Origin: DATHBD01 sp035296325
Lineage (GTDB): Bacteria; Actinomycetota; Actinomycetes; Mycobacteriales; Micromonosporaceae
Direction: 5' to 3'
DNA length: 64,000 nt
NCBI GenBank assembly: GCA_035296325.1
Contig: DATHBD010000015.1
Coordinates: 1 to 64,000 of the forward strand
A program made the translations under genes and the position numbers. This document shows, piece by piece, positions 43,265 through 51,353 of this stretch. The notes under the pieces were generated by a model, which saw nothing but the letters and a program-made list of their open reading frames with translations, ran no database searches and was not told the DNA's origin. Within the stretch, counting starts at the first letter, position 1. Each line of letters starts with the position of its first letter.

Positions 43265-43909
43265 TCAGCCTCCCAGTTCCAGCATTTGCGGCAGTTGCAG
43301 CACCGACTTCACTTCGCGGGCGCCCCGGTAGTAGTCGGCGGCGAGCCGGGCGAACGTCTCGTCCTTCGGCAGATCGGCCGTGCGCAGCACGGTGAGCCCG
43401 ACATCGGCGGTCGCCCGGATCGGGTTGAGCAGCGCGTCGAAGCCGGTCTCCCGGATCACCAGCGACTTCACCTGAACCGGCGTGATCCGGGTGGGGCCCC
43501 AGGCGAAGAACACCAGCGGCGGGCGGCCGACCGGGATCGCGTGGCCCGCCGGCTTCGCCAGGCCGACCAGATCACCGACCAGTCCGCCGAGCAACGAGCT
43601 GCCGACCGGTTGCATCAGCATCTCCAGCGCGGCGAGCCGTGGTGAGATGCCGAGCGCGGTGGTCAGCGGGGCGACGTCGGCGAGGCCATCGGTCGCGTCG
43701 AACTCCAGCTTCAGGGTGTACTCCTCGCCGGCCGGTACCGGCGCGGAGCGGGCCGCGGCCGACCCGGTACCGCCCGTGCTGCCCCCACCGGTCGTGGCGA
43801 CCGTGAACGTCCGGGTCACCTCGACCGGGTTGTACTGGCAGAACACGATGGTCGGGACCAGGCCGAGCACCGGGTCGGAGAAGGACAGCAGCATCCCCTT
43901 GAGCAGCAT
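43265..43909 (-). CDS. CIS tube/hub initiator protein (PF19266-like, Afp7-type)
   Basis: A 214-residue protein. It opens MLLKGMLLSFSDPVLGLVPTIVFCQYNPVEVTRTF, the recurring start of CIS-tube proteins in which an FCQYNP motif is central. VFFAWGPTRITPVQVKSLVIRETGFDALLNPIRATADVGL in the second half is also typical. It is thought to join the hub to the inner tube. ATG 43909 shares one base with the preceding stop (TGATG). Confidence 0.88.
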   Translation of the reverse strand: MLLKGMLLSFSDPVLGLVPTIVFCQYNPVEVTRTFTVATTGGGSTGGTGSAAARSAPVPAGEEYTLKLEFDATDGLADVAPLTTALGISPRLAALEMLMQPVGSSLLGGLVGDLVGLAKPAGHAIPVGRPPLVFFAWGPTRITPVQVKSLVIRETGFDALLNPIRATADVGLTVLRTADLPKDETFARLAADYYRGAREVKSVLQLPQMLELGG

Positions 43910-44091
43910 CAGGACCGTCCTTCCACTGTGGATCGGCGGACGGCATCCGCGACCACCCTGGCGACCTGGGCCTCCGGCCCGGCGCCCACTGCCCGTCCGG
44001 CGAGCGCGTCGGCGATCGCGACGCGGATGCGGTGCGGGTCGGGGGCGGCGGCGACCTCGACCGTCAGCTCGCGTGCGGGTTCGTCAGGCAT
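43909..44091 (-). CDS. small eCIS-cluster protein (60 aa)
   Basis: MPDEPARELTVEVAAAPDPH and an Ala-rich, partly helical tail. No domain is recognised. Similar short reading frames often separate the ATPase and tube-hub genes in such clusters. ATG 44091 overlaps the ATPase stop by 8 nt; an in-frame GTG at 44100 is an alternative. Coupling on both sides (TGATG at the 3' end) supports a real gene. Confidence 0.65.
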   Translation of the reverse strand: MPDEPARELTVEVAAAPDPHRIRVAIADALAGRAVGAGPEAQVARVVADAVRRSTVEGRS

Positions 44092-45994
44092 GGCTGCCAC
44101 CTATCCAGGACTTGCCGAGCTTCTCGTACTCCCGGCGCATGGCGCGGTCCAGATGCCGCGGCTCGACCGGGCTGTCGGCCGCCGCGGCCAGGAATGCCGC
44201 CGCGAGCGCGGCCTGCACGATGTGCCCACCGGAGAGTTCCGCACCGGCGAGGGCGGCTGGATCCACCCCGGAGGTGGGCACGCCGTGCGGGAAGGCCCGC
44301 CGCCACAGTCGCTCCCGCAGCCCGGCGTCCGGCGGGTCGAACCGGATCGCGAACCGCAGCCGGCGCAGGAACGCCTCATCCAGCGCCGTCCGCTTGTTCG
44401 TCGCCAGGAGCGCCAGGCCGGCGAACGTCTCCACCCGCTGCAGCAGGTAGTTGACCTCCAGGTTCGCCCATCGATCGTGCGCGTCGCGCTGCTCGGTGCG
44501 CTTGCCGAAGAGCGAGTCGCACTCGTCGAACAGCAACACCGCACCGGCGCGCTCCGCCTGCTCGAACGCGAGCGCCAGGTTCTTTTCGGTCTCCCCGATG
44601 TACTTGGAGACGACGGCGGACAGCTCGACCCGGTAGAGGTCCTGACCGAGCGCATTCGCGACCGCTTCGGCGGCCATCGTCTTGCCGGTGCCCGACGGGC
44701 CGTAGAGCAGGGCGACGACGCCCTGCCCCCGGGGCAGGACCGATTGGAAATCCCAGCGCTCCATCACCTGGTGGGCCAGTTGGACGTGGCTGACCAACTC
44801 GTCCAGCTGCTGCCGCGTCCCCGCAGGCACGACCAGATCGTCGAGGGCGAACACCGGCCGCACCGGGGTGGCGATCCGGGTCAGGTCATGGCCGGGCCGG
44901 TGTCGGGCGGCATGCCAGAGGTCGTCCGGGCCCGGTGGGTGCCCCTCGACCCGAGCCCGGATGAACGCCCGGCGCAACGTCTCGGCGATGCCCGCCGCGT
45001 CGAACCCGTACCGGGCGGCGAGCGCGTCGGCCGCGTCGGTGGGCAGCCCGTGCCGGGCCAAGGCCAACCGCCAGGCCGCGGTACGCGCCCGCACCGTCGG
45101 CGGTGGAAGGTCAACCGTGTACGTGTCCGCCGTGCCGGCGCTGCCCCGGGGGCCGTGGGCGAGCAGCGCGCCGTCGGCCGGGTGCCAGCCGAGCCCGGGC
45201 AGGTCCTCGGCAGCCACCACCGGCACCGCGCCGCACACCCGGGCCAGGAAGCGGCACTCCGCGACCGATCCGGCCGCGACCGGGGTACGGCCCGCCCGCA
45301 GCACCGCGGCGAGTGCCACCGCCCGGGCACCCGCCCCGCGCAGCAGGACCACGCCGCCCCCGCAGACCGCACGGCTCACGCCGAGCACGAGCGGGTCGGG
45401 AACGTCGTCGGGCAGGTCCGTGCAGGGCACCGGCGCCGCACCGGCCAGGTACCGGCGGGCCACGGTGGTCAGCCGAAGCGGCGCGTGCGGCCCGAGTGCC
45501 GGTGCCAGCACCCCGCCGTGGACGACCGGGTCGGCGTCGGCGTACTCGACCGGGGCAGGCTGGTCGAACCCGGCGAGCAGCAGGCGCAGCAGCGCCGCGG
45601 TCGGGTACCGGCGGGAGCCGTCGTCGTGGCAGCAGCCCAACGCGACGCCGAACTGAGGGTCGGTGTCGGCCCACCAGGCCGCCGCGACGGCCAGCGCGCC
45701 CGCCTCGTCCAGCCCGACCGAGGTGGCGAGGACGCCGAGGCGACCGGTGGTCGTTGCGGTCCGGGCGGCGGCGCGGAAGTCGGCCGCCGCTTCCGGGTCG
45801 GTCGGGCCCGGCAGGTCGATGCCCGCCAGGAGCCGACCGACGTCGTCGTCCTCCGCGCCGGCGGACCGCCAGGCGCCGCGCAGCCGCCGCAGGTACCCGT
45901 CGATCGCCAGCCGCCAGGCGGCGAGCCCACACTCAAGGCCGAGATCGCCGTCTACCGACGGGGCCACCGTCAGCAGGTCGAGTCTCGCGTTCAC
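44084..45994 (-). CDS. AAA+ ATPase of the contractile injection system (Afp15-like)
   Basis: A 636-residue protein. The C-terminal third is an AAA+ module: Walker A GPSGTGKT near 429-436, Walker B VLLFDECDSLFG near 490-501, sensor 1 LLATNKR and an arginine-rich FLRRLRFAIRF finger. The N-terminal 400 residues are Ala/Arg-rich and probably include a degenerate AAA half (VVLLRGAGARAVALAAVL). In the eCIS family this ATPase assists particle assembly; it is not a ClpV. GTG 45994 overlaps the DUF4255 stop (GTGA). Confidence 0.9.
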   Translation of the reverse strand: MNARLDLLTVAPSVDGDLGLECGLAAWRLAIDGYLRRLRGAWRSAGAEDDDVGRLLAGIDLPGPTDPEAAADFRAAARTATTTGRLGVLATSVGLDEAGALAVAAAWWADTDPQFGVALGCCHDDGSRRYPTAALLRLLLAGFDQPAPVEYADADPVVHGGVLAPALGPHAPLRLTTVARRYLAGAAPVPCTDLPDDVPDPLVLGVSRAVCGGGVVLLRGAGARAVALAAVLRAGRTPVAAGSVAECRFLARVCGAVPVVAAEDLPGLGWHPADGALLAHGPRGSAGTADTYTVDLPPPTVRARTAAWRLALARHGLPTDAADALAARYGFDAAGIAETLRRAFIRARVEGHPPGPDDLWHAARHRPGHDLTRIATPVRPVFALDDLVVPAGTRQQLDELVSHVQLAHQVMERWDFQSVLPRGQGVVALLYGPSGTGKTMAAEAVANALGQDLYRVELSAVVSKYIGETEKNLALAFEQAERAGAVLLFDECDSLFGKRTEQRDAHDRWANLEVNYLLQRVETFAGLALLATNKRTALDEAFLRRLRFAIRFDPPDAGLRERLWRRAFPHGVPTSGVDPAALAGAELSGGHIVQAALAAAFLAAAADSPVEPRHLDRAMRREYEKLGKSWIGGSHA

Positions 45995-47109
45995 GGGCCC
46001 ACCTCGAATGGGAAGGCGGGCCCGGCGACCCGGCGCGATCGTAGGGTGAATGCGTGGTTCCCCGGAGCGGTGCCGGCGGGCACGGTCAGGGTCACCGACG
46101 TGGCCGCGACGCTGTCGGGGGCGACGGCCCGCCCGTCGAGGAAGACCTCGGTGTCGTCCGCGCAGTGCGCGGTGTCCAGCACGACCGGGTCACCGGCGGT
46201 CGGCGGCCGGTCAAGGGACCGCACGGTCGGCACGATGGTCAGCCCGATGCTGTCCCGCCCGGCCGGTAGACCCTCCATCGTGGACACCGCGTCGAGTCGG
46301 CGGACCCCGGGCGCGAGATCGCTGCGGGGCAGCCGCAAGCGGACCCCGTTGACGTCCTGGGACAGCATTGTCATCGGCCAACCGTCGGCGGGCGCGCCGG
46401 GCGGGTCCTGCGCCTCGGCGGCGAGCCGGTACACGGTGTCCGGCGTGGCGTTGAGCACCCGTACGACAAGCGGGGTGTCCGCGCCGACCCGGGTCGGTGC
46501 AGCGCCGAGCAGGCGGATGCCGAGCGTCCCGACGAGGGTCCGGGCCGACCCGACCGGCGGACCCGGTACGTGCCGGGCCTGCTGCTCGACCACAACGAGG
46601 CTGATCTCGTACCCGACGGAGAGGCGCAGGGGTTGCGCCGATGCGGTCCACACCTTCGTCAGCGCTTCCAGGTCGAGGCTCTGCAACGTGATGCGCAAGG
46701 GCTCCACAAGGTTGGTCGACGGTGGCAGGAACGGCGAGCCGGTGCCGACGATGGCGCTCTCGTGCAGCCGCCGCATCGCCGCCGCAAGGGTCACGTGTGC
46801 GACAAGTTCCTGGTCGCCGGTGCTGGTCAGCGCGGCCGGGTACACCGACAGCAGGTAGTGCAGGGTCAGCGCGAGCGGCGGCCGGCCGAGCGAGGTCTCG
46901 GTGCCGGTCCGGGGATGCTCCATCGCCCGGAACCCGGGGTGCGGCGTGATCCGGTACAGGTACCAGTTGAGCCGTGGACCCTCGGCCTCCCGGTCGAGCG
47001 GCCCGATCGTCACTTCCGGCTTCGGCTGGACCTCGGCGTCGGCGATCCCCGCCTCGGCCAGTCGCTTGAGGACCGTGTCGGCGACCTGGATCGCGTTCGC
47101 CGGCGTCAT
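45991..47109 (-). CDS. DUF4255 (Pvc16_N) tail-terminator-like protein
   Basis: A 372-residue protein. The N-terminal 190 residues are DUF4255: AIQVADTVLKRLAEAGI, LNWYLYRITPHPGFRA, LALTLHYLLSVYPAAL, SVGYEISLVVVE. In Afp and Pvc particles the homologue caps the distal end of tube and sheath. The C-terminal half adds Ig-like strands (TPLVVRVLNATPDTVYRL, SVTLTVPAGTAPGNHAFTLRS). ATG 47109 overlaps the linker-protein stop. Confidence 0.88.
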   Translation of the reverse strand: MTPANAIQVADTVLKRLAEAGIADAEVQPKPEVTIGPLDREAEGPRLNWYLYRITPHPGFRAMEHPRTGTETSLGRPPLALTLHYLLSVYPAALTSTGDQELVAHVTLAAAMRRLHESAIVGTGSPFLPPSTNLVEPLRITLQSLDLEALTKVWTASAQPLRLSVGYEISLVVVEQQARHVPGPPVGSARTLVGTLGIRLLGAAPTRVGADTPLVVRVLNATPDTVYRLAAEAQDPPGAPADGWPMTMLSQDVNGVRLRLPRSDLAPGVRRLDAVSTMEGLPAGRDSIGLTIVPTVRSLDRPPTAGDPVVLDTAHCADDTEVFLDGRAVAPDSVAATSVTLTVPAGTAPGNHAFTLRSRRVAGPAFPFEVGP

Positions 47110-47999
47110 CGGGCGCCGCCGTGTCGGGAGCGCCCGGTCCGCCGGGCGCCGAGCGAGCCGAAGGGGTCCGGCATGGCGGCCGGGGCCGGCGGCGTCACGA
47201 TGGAGATCTGGCCGATCCGGACCACCGGCGCCGGCGCGGGCGGCGGGGCGGCCGGCGTGGCAGCAGGTGGGGCAGCCGGTGGGGCAACCGGTGGGGCGGC
47301 CGGTGGGGCAGCCGGTGGGGCGGGCTGCGGAACGGCCGGCGGGGCGATCGGTGTGACGGCGGGCTGCTGTGCCGCCGCGGCCTGGACCGCGGTGCGGTGC
47401 CTCAGGTCCGGCCCGACCCGGCTCACGGTGACGGCCGTCTGCCCGGCCGGCAGCTCCGCCCCGGGCCGCCCTTCCAGTGTGGGCGGCCGCCCAGGCGCCG
47501 CCGCCGTCCCGAAGTCGACTACGGACGTTGTCACGAACGGCGGACCCACCGCGGCGATCGGCTCCTCAACGGCTGGCGCCGCGAGCGACACGGGCGTGAC
47601 GTCCACCGGTGCGGGGTGTTCGGCCGGTAGCACGACGGTGGCCGTGTCCGTCCGGGTGAGTGTGTCGGTCAGCGTTGCCGCCTCGGCCGGTCCGCCGGGC
47701 TCTGTTCGCCGCCCGTCCGGTCCCGCACTTCCACCGCGCCCGCCGATGTCAGTCGGCCCGCCGATGTCAGCCGGCCCGCCGATGTGCGCCGGCCCCACGC
47801 TCTCCAGCAGCGTCCCGGAGCCGATCGCGCCCGGCGGCTCCGGCCACGCCGTCCGCCCCGGTCCCACCCTGCTGTCCGGTGCCCACTCCGTCTCGTTGGG
47901 CAGCGCCGGCTCTGGCAGCGCGTATCCGGTCGGGCTTAGCGTGCCGAGTTGGGCGGCGGGCCGGTGCGCCCGGGAGACGATCGCGGCGAGCGCGTTCAC
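47106..47999 (-). CDS. Pro/Ala-rich linker protein of the eCIS operon
   Basis: A 297-residue, low-complexity protein. A short N-terminal helix (VNALAAIVSRAHRPAAQLGT) precedes GGPADIGGPTDIGG repeats and long PPAAPPVAPP tracts; the C terminus VVRIGQISIVTPP is hydrophobic. It is probably extended and unstructured. Both ends overlap neighbouring genes (GTGA and ATGA), so it is a genuine member of the operon. A scaffold or connector role, or a stand-in for length control, is speculation. Confidence 0.7.
   Translation of the reverse strand: MNALAAIVSRAHRPAAQLGTLSPTGYALPEPALPNETEWAPDSRVGPGRTAWPEPPGAIGSGTLLESVGPAHIGGPADIGGPTDIGGRGGSAGPDGRRTEPGGPAEAATLTDTLTRTDTATVVLPAEHPAPVDVTPVSLAAPAVEEPIAAVGPPFVTTSVVDFGTAAAPGRPPTLEGRPGAELPAGQTAVTVSRVGPDLRHRTAVQAAAAQQPAVTPIAPPAVPQPAPPAAPPAAPPVAPPAAPPAATPAAPPPAPAPVVRIGQISIVTPPAPAAMPDPFGSLGARRTGRSRHGGAR
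47266..47325. repeat. 12-bp tandem repeat inside the linker gene
   Basis: Five consecutive copies of GGTGGGGCAGCC with small changes (GCAACC, GCGGCC, GCGGGC). On the coding strand they encode the P-P-A-A-P-P-V-A tract. Copy number probably varies by slippage, changing the linker length in steps of four residues. Confidence 0.85.
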
Positions 48000-48655
48000 C
48001 GTTCCGCCTCGACGTACCCGGCGAGGCGGCTGCGCCGGGTGTCCGGCAGCGCCTCGATCGTCGACAGGTCCCAGTGGTACGCGCTGGCCAGCAGGTGGAT
48101 TTCCCGGTCGTACCGGCGTAGCAGGTCCAACAGCCCACGCAGCGCGAGGGTCTGCGCGTCGACCGCACACCGCACCGGCTCGGCACACGCCGGGCAGGCG
48201 AAGACCAGGGGCCCGCAGAGCGAGTCATCGACGGCCGCGAGGGCGTCGGCCGTGGCCGGCCCGCGCCCGGCCACGGTGCACCGACGCAGCAGCTCCGTCG
48301 CGCCGGCCGCGCCCGGCGGCAGCCCGGCCAGGTCAGCGTAGGTCGGAGGTCGGACCGAACGATCGTCCAGAGCGGATGGTGATGGCAGCGTGTCGGCCGT
48401 GAGCGTCACCTCGCCAAGCACGCCGCACGCCGCACAGGCCGCCGCGATCGTGACATCGCGCCCGGTGAGCGCCCGGTGCAGCCGCAGCAGCACCCGGTCC
48501 CCGCTGCCGAGCGTCAGCCCGGCCGTCGGGACACCGGCGGCCGCCAGTACCGCGGCGGCCTGGGCCAGCTCGGTCGGCGCCGCGAGCGCGGCGGCGAGCG
48601 CCGGCAACGGTGGCGGCGCGGGGATGGGCAGGGTCGCCGGGGCCATCGGGGTCAC
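47996..48655 (-). CDS. zinc-ribbon-like protein of the eCIS operon
   Basis: A 219-residue protein with two CxxC knuckles 76 residues apart: CAAC (74-77) and CPAC (154-157), probably one zinc site. The C-terminal helix RGLLDLLRRYDREIHLLASAYHWDLSTIEALP resembles the end of T4-type baseplate chaperone-like proteins found after tube genes. It could be a tube or tail assembly chaperone (inference from place and shape). GTG 48655 overlaps the tube stop. Confidence 0.7.
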   Translation of the reverse strand: MTPMAPATLPIPAPPPLPALAAALAAPTELAQAAAVLAAAGVPTAGLTLGSGDRVLLRLHRALTGRDVTIAAACAACGVLGEVTLTADTLPSPSALDDRSVRPPTYADLAGLPPGAAGATELLRRCTVAGRGPATADALAAVDDSLCGPLVFACPACAEPVRCAVDAQTLALRGLLDLLRRYDREIHLLASAYHWDLSTIEALPDTRRSRLAGYVEAER

Positions 48656-49146
48656 GCCTCCGTCGGCTCGGTCACCGACGCGTCGCGCTTCCAGTTCTCC
48701 AGCTCCACCTTGACGGACTCGATGGCGACCGCGGCGTTCGCGGCGTCCATCGCCGGAAGGGCCTGGAACTCCGAGACCCAGCACCGTTCCAGGGTGTACG
48801 AGAGGACCTTCTGCCCCGCCTCGTTGAACACGTCGACGATCAGGTCTTTGCGGAATTTGGCGAGTGAGATCGGGTTCTCCACCGAATGGACCAGATTCGC
48901 CCACGCCTCGAACTTCGCGTCGTGGGTGACGCCCCGTTCCAGGGTGACCGCCTCGTACTTGGTGACGCCCGGCGATTTGCGCTCCCGCGACGGGTCGGCG
49001 CCGTCGCGGTGCACCACTGGCGTGGTGGTCCGCTTGAGCGCACTCATCTTCGACAGGCCCGCCACGTACTCCCCGTCCCACTTCACCCGGAACATGAACG
49101 TCTTGTACGGGTCGTAGCGCTGGGCGTTCACGGTGAACTGCGCCAT
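48652..49146 (-). CDS. inner tube protein (T4 gp19/Hcp-like)
   Basis: A 164-residue protein, MAQFTVNAQRYDPYKTFMFR. The features are those of contractile-tail tube subunits: FRVKWDGEYVAGLSKMSALKRTTTPVVHRDG, SPGVTKYEAVTLERGVTHDAKFEAW, RKDLIVDVFNEAGQKVLSYTLERCWVSEFQ and a final IESVKVELENWKRD. It is the only tube gene in the cluster, whereas Afp and Pvc carry two or more paralogues. It begins 3 bp after the sheath stop. Confidence 0.92.
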   Translation of the reverse strand: MAQFTVNAQRYDPYKTFMFRVKWDGEYVAGLSKMSALKRTTTPVVHRDGADPSRERKSPGVTKYEAVTLERGVTHDAKFEAWANLVHSVENPISLAKFRKDLIVDVFNEAGQKVLSYTLERCWVSEFQALPAMDAANAAVAIESVKVELENWKRDASVTEPTEA

Positions 49147-49149
49147 GGG

Positions 49150-51099
49150 TCAGCCCTCCAGTTTCGAGATCTGGGTGATGGTGATGACGACGAACTCGGC
49201 CGGCTTCAACGGGGCGAACCCGACCAGGACGTTGACCCGGCCGAGGTCGATCTCCGACTGTGGGTTGACGGTCTCGTCGCAGACCACGAAGAAGCTGTCC
49301 GCCTCGGACTTCAGCGCGCTCTGCTGGAACGCGCCGGCCTGGAACAACCCGCGCATGAAGGTGCCGACCGCGAGGCGCAACTGGGACCACAGGTCCGGGT
49401 CGTTCGGCTCGAACACGGCGAACTGCGTGCCCAGGTACAGCGAACCGGCGATGAAATCGGTGATCCGGCGCACCGGGATGTACTTGTGCTCCGACGCCTG
49501 GCTGTCGGCGCCTTTGAGCGTCCGTGCGCCCCACACCACGCTGCCCGCGCCGGGGAATGTCCGTAACACGTTGATGCCGCGCGGGTTGAGGTCACCGGAG
49601 AGCCCGTCGTCGGTCGGCTTGGCCAGTCCGGAGATGCCGGCGATCCCGGCGCTCAGACCGGCCGGGGCCTTCCAGACCCCACGGGCCGCGTCGGTGCGAG
49701 CCATCACTCCGGCGACCGCGCCGGACGCGGGAAGGCTGACCGTGACCGGCAGCCCGCCGGGTGGCTGCTCCACGACGGTCACCCGGGGGTAGTAGATCGC
49801 GCCGTGCTCGCCGAGCGCGGCCAACGGACCCACGTTCGCGTTGTCCACCGGCCACGCGTCGGTGGTGTCCACAATGAGGAACGCCCGCTCCTGTCGGCAG
49901 TACGCCAGCGCGGTGGATAGGGCCGCGCTGTTCGCGCTCGTGGCGGCGTCCGCCGGATCGGTGGCCGGCAGGCTCGGCAGGCACAGCAGGTTGAACCTGG
50001 GGAAGTCGAGCGTGGAGAGGGCGTAGATCCCGCCGGTGCCGCTGCTCGGCACGAGGTTCACCGACGTCGGGTCGACGTCGGTGCCACCGCCGAAGCCCCG
50101 CTCGGCGCCGGCCACCGTCACCATCGGACGCAGCCCCGCCGCGCCGGAGGCCTCGGCGCCGCCGGCCGCCAGCCCCATCGTCAAGGTGGACGCGGCGTCA
50201 CCGGACGGTGCCGAGTGCACCACGACCGACCGGTCCGCGCCGGCCGTACCGGTGGTGGTGAGAACAAGGTGGTTGGCGCCGTTGAGGCTCGCGGTCACCG
50301 GTAGCGTCGCGGCCGCCGCCGCGTTGTTGATCGCGGTGACCACGTTGGCGCGATCGACGTTCGCGGGGGCACCGCTGGCGACGGTCAGGTCGGTCACCGG
50401 GCCGTAGTCGACCGAAACCCGCAGGATGCCGTTGGCTGCGCCGAGGTTCACCTGCGCGGGCAGCGGGTTCTTGCTGGTTGAGGTCGCCTGGCTGGTGCTC
50501 GCCACCGCGGTCGCCGGGCCGGTGACCCGGGCCAACTTGGAGCCGGGCAGGACCTTTCCGACGTATCGCGGATGTTTCGGTGCCATCGACAGGTTGGCGA
50601 ACGTCTCCTCGGCGACAACGACCGATCCGCCCGGACCGCTGTCCGCCGCCCGCTGCCGCAGCACCAGCGTGAACAGGTCGGCCGGATTGGCCGTACCGGC
50701 GTGGTCAACCGCGGCCTCCATGCCGACGCTGCCGGACCGGTTGGCCCAGGCGCCCGCCCCGTTCGCGGTGAGCATGAGGACGTCGGCCGGTGCGGCGTTG
50801 CGGAGCGTCGTCGTGGCCTCGCCGGCCCCGGTCCCGGTGGCCCGGACGATGAGCGCCTCGACTCCACCGTTGGCGAAGTAGAGGTTCACCGAGTGCCCGA
50901 GCGGATGCGCCGCGTCCCACGGCGGGCCGAACGTCCGTACGTACTCGGCCATCGAACGCACCCTGGTCGGCCGGTTCACCGGCCCTTGGCGGGTCGCACC
51001 CACGAACGCGGTGATCGAGGTGGAGACGCCGACGATGGTGCGTACGCCGGACGGCACCTCCTGGACGTACACGCCTGGATATGTTGTCTGGACCGGCAT
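49150..51099 (-). CDS. contractile tail sheath protein
   Basis: A 649-residue protein. MPVQTTYPGVYVQEVPSGVR is the invariant N-terminal strand that links sheath rings. TSITAFVGATRQGPVNRPTRV and SVNLYFANGGVEALIVRATG follow. The C-terminal third (GLSGDLNPRGINVLRTFPGAGSVVWGARTL, YIPVRRITDFIAGSLYLGTQ, FVVCDETVNPQSEIDLGRVNVLVGFAPLKPAEFVVITITQ) is the handshake domain. About 250 residues in the middle form surface domains that vary among sheaths. GGAGGAAGCCG before ATG 51099 is a strong ribosome site. It is the first gene of the operon, so the SARP repeats upstream probably drive everything behind it. Confidence 0.95.
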   Translation of the reverse strand: MPVQTTYPGVYVQEVPSGVRTIVGVSTSITAFVGATRQGPVNRPTRVRSMAEYVRTFGPPWDAAHPLGHSVNLYFANGGVEALIVRATGTGAGEATTTLRNAAPADVLMLTANGAGAWANRSGSVGMEAAVDHAGTANPADLFTLVLRQRAADSGPGGSVVVAEETFANLSMAPKHPRYVGKVLPGSKLARVTGPATAVASTSQATSTSKNPLPAQVNLGAANGILRVSVDYGPVTDLTVASGAPANVDRANVVTAINNAAAAATLPVTASLNGANHLVLTTTGTAGADRSVVVHSAPSGDAASTLTMGLAAGGAEASGAAGLRPMVTVAGAERGFGGGTDVDPTSVNLVPSSGTGGIYALSTLDFPRFNLLCLPSLPATDPADAATSANSAALSTALAYCRQERAFLIVDTTDAWPVDNANVGPLAALGEHGAIYYPRVTVVEQPPGGLPVTVSLPASGAVAGVMARTDAARGVWKAPAGLSAGIAGISGLAKPTDDGLSGDLNPRGINVLRTFPGAGSVVWGARTLKGADSQASEHKYIPVRRITDFIAGSLYLGTQFAVFEPNDPDLWSQLRLAVGTFMRGLFQAGAFQQSALKSEADSFFVVCDETVNPQSEIDLGRVNVLVGFAPLKPAEFVVITITQISKLEG

Positions 51100-51174
51100 C
51101 GGCTTCCTCCAGCCTTGCTCCGTGGCACGGCCCGCGGTCCGGGTCTGCACGCTGAATCACGTTCCGCCCGCGCC

Positions 51175-51202
51175 GTCACCGTGGCGTCACCGCACAGTCA
51201 CC
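51175..51202 (-). promoter_or_regulatory. SARP-type operator: three heptamer repeats at 11-bp spacing
   Basis: Three GGTGAC units on the minus strand start 11 bp apart (complement of GTCACC at 51175, 51186 and 51197), each followed by G or T: GGTGACT-GTGC-GGTGACG-CCAC-GGTGACG. Direct heptamers with 4-bp spacers, 11-bp period, are the hallmark of SARP (BTAD) binding sites near the -35 region. They lie 76-103 bp before the sheath start, and a BTAD regulator gene is divergent. Confidence 0.75.
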
Positions 51203-51353
51203 ACGACCCGGGTACGTCCAAATGCCGACAGTGCGACTCCGGGAGGGCCAACCCGCAGCCGAGATACGTCGGATCGGTGACACCCGGTAGCCGACCGGTG
51301 CGCCAAGGTGAAGGAGACGGAAATCGGACCGTCCGCCCCGCAGGGAGCCGGCC

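Noticed and set aside
24790..51099. Prophage
   Set aside because: No capsid, portal, terminase, integrase, lysis or tape-measure genes; the presence of the AAA+ ATPase, DUF4255 and DUF4157 genes fits an eCIS instead.
24790..51099. Type VI secretion system
   Set aside because: No TssJ/TssL/TssM membrane complex or ClpV; the sheath is a single long phage-type protein and the host appears Gram-positive.
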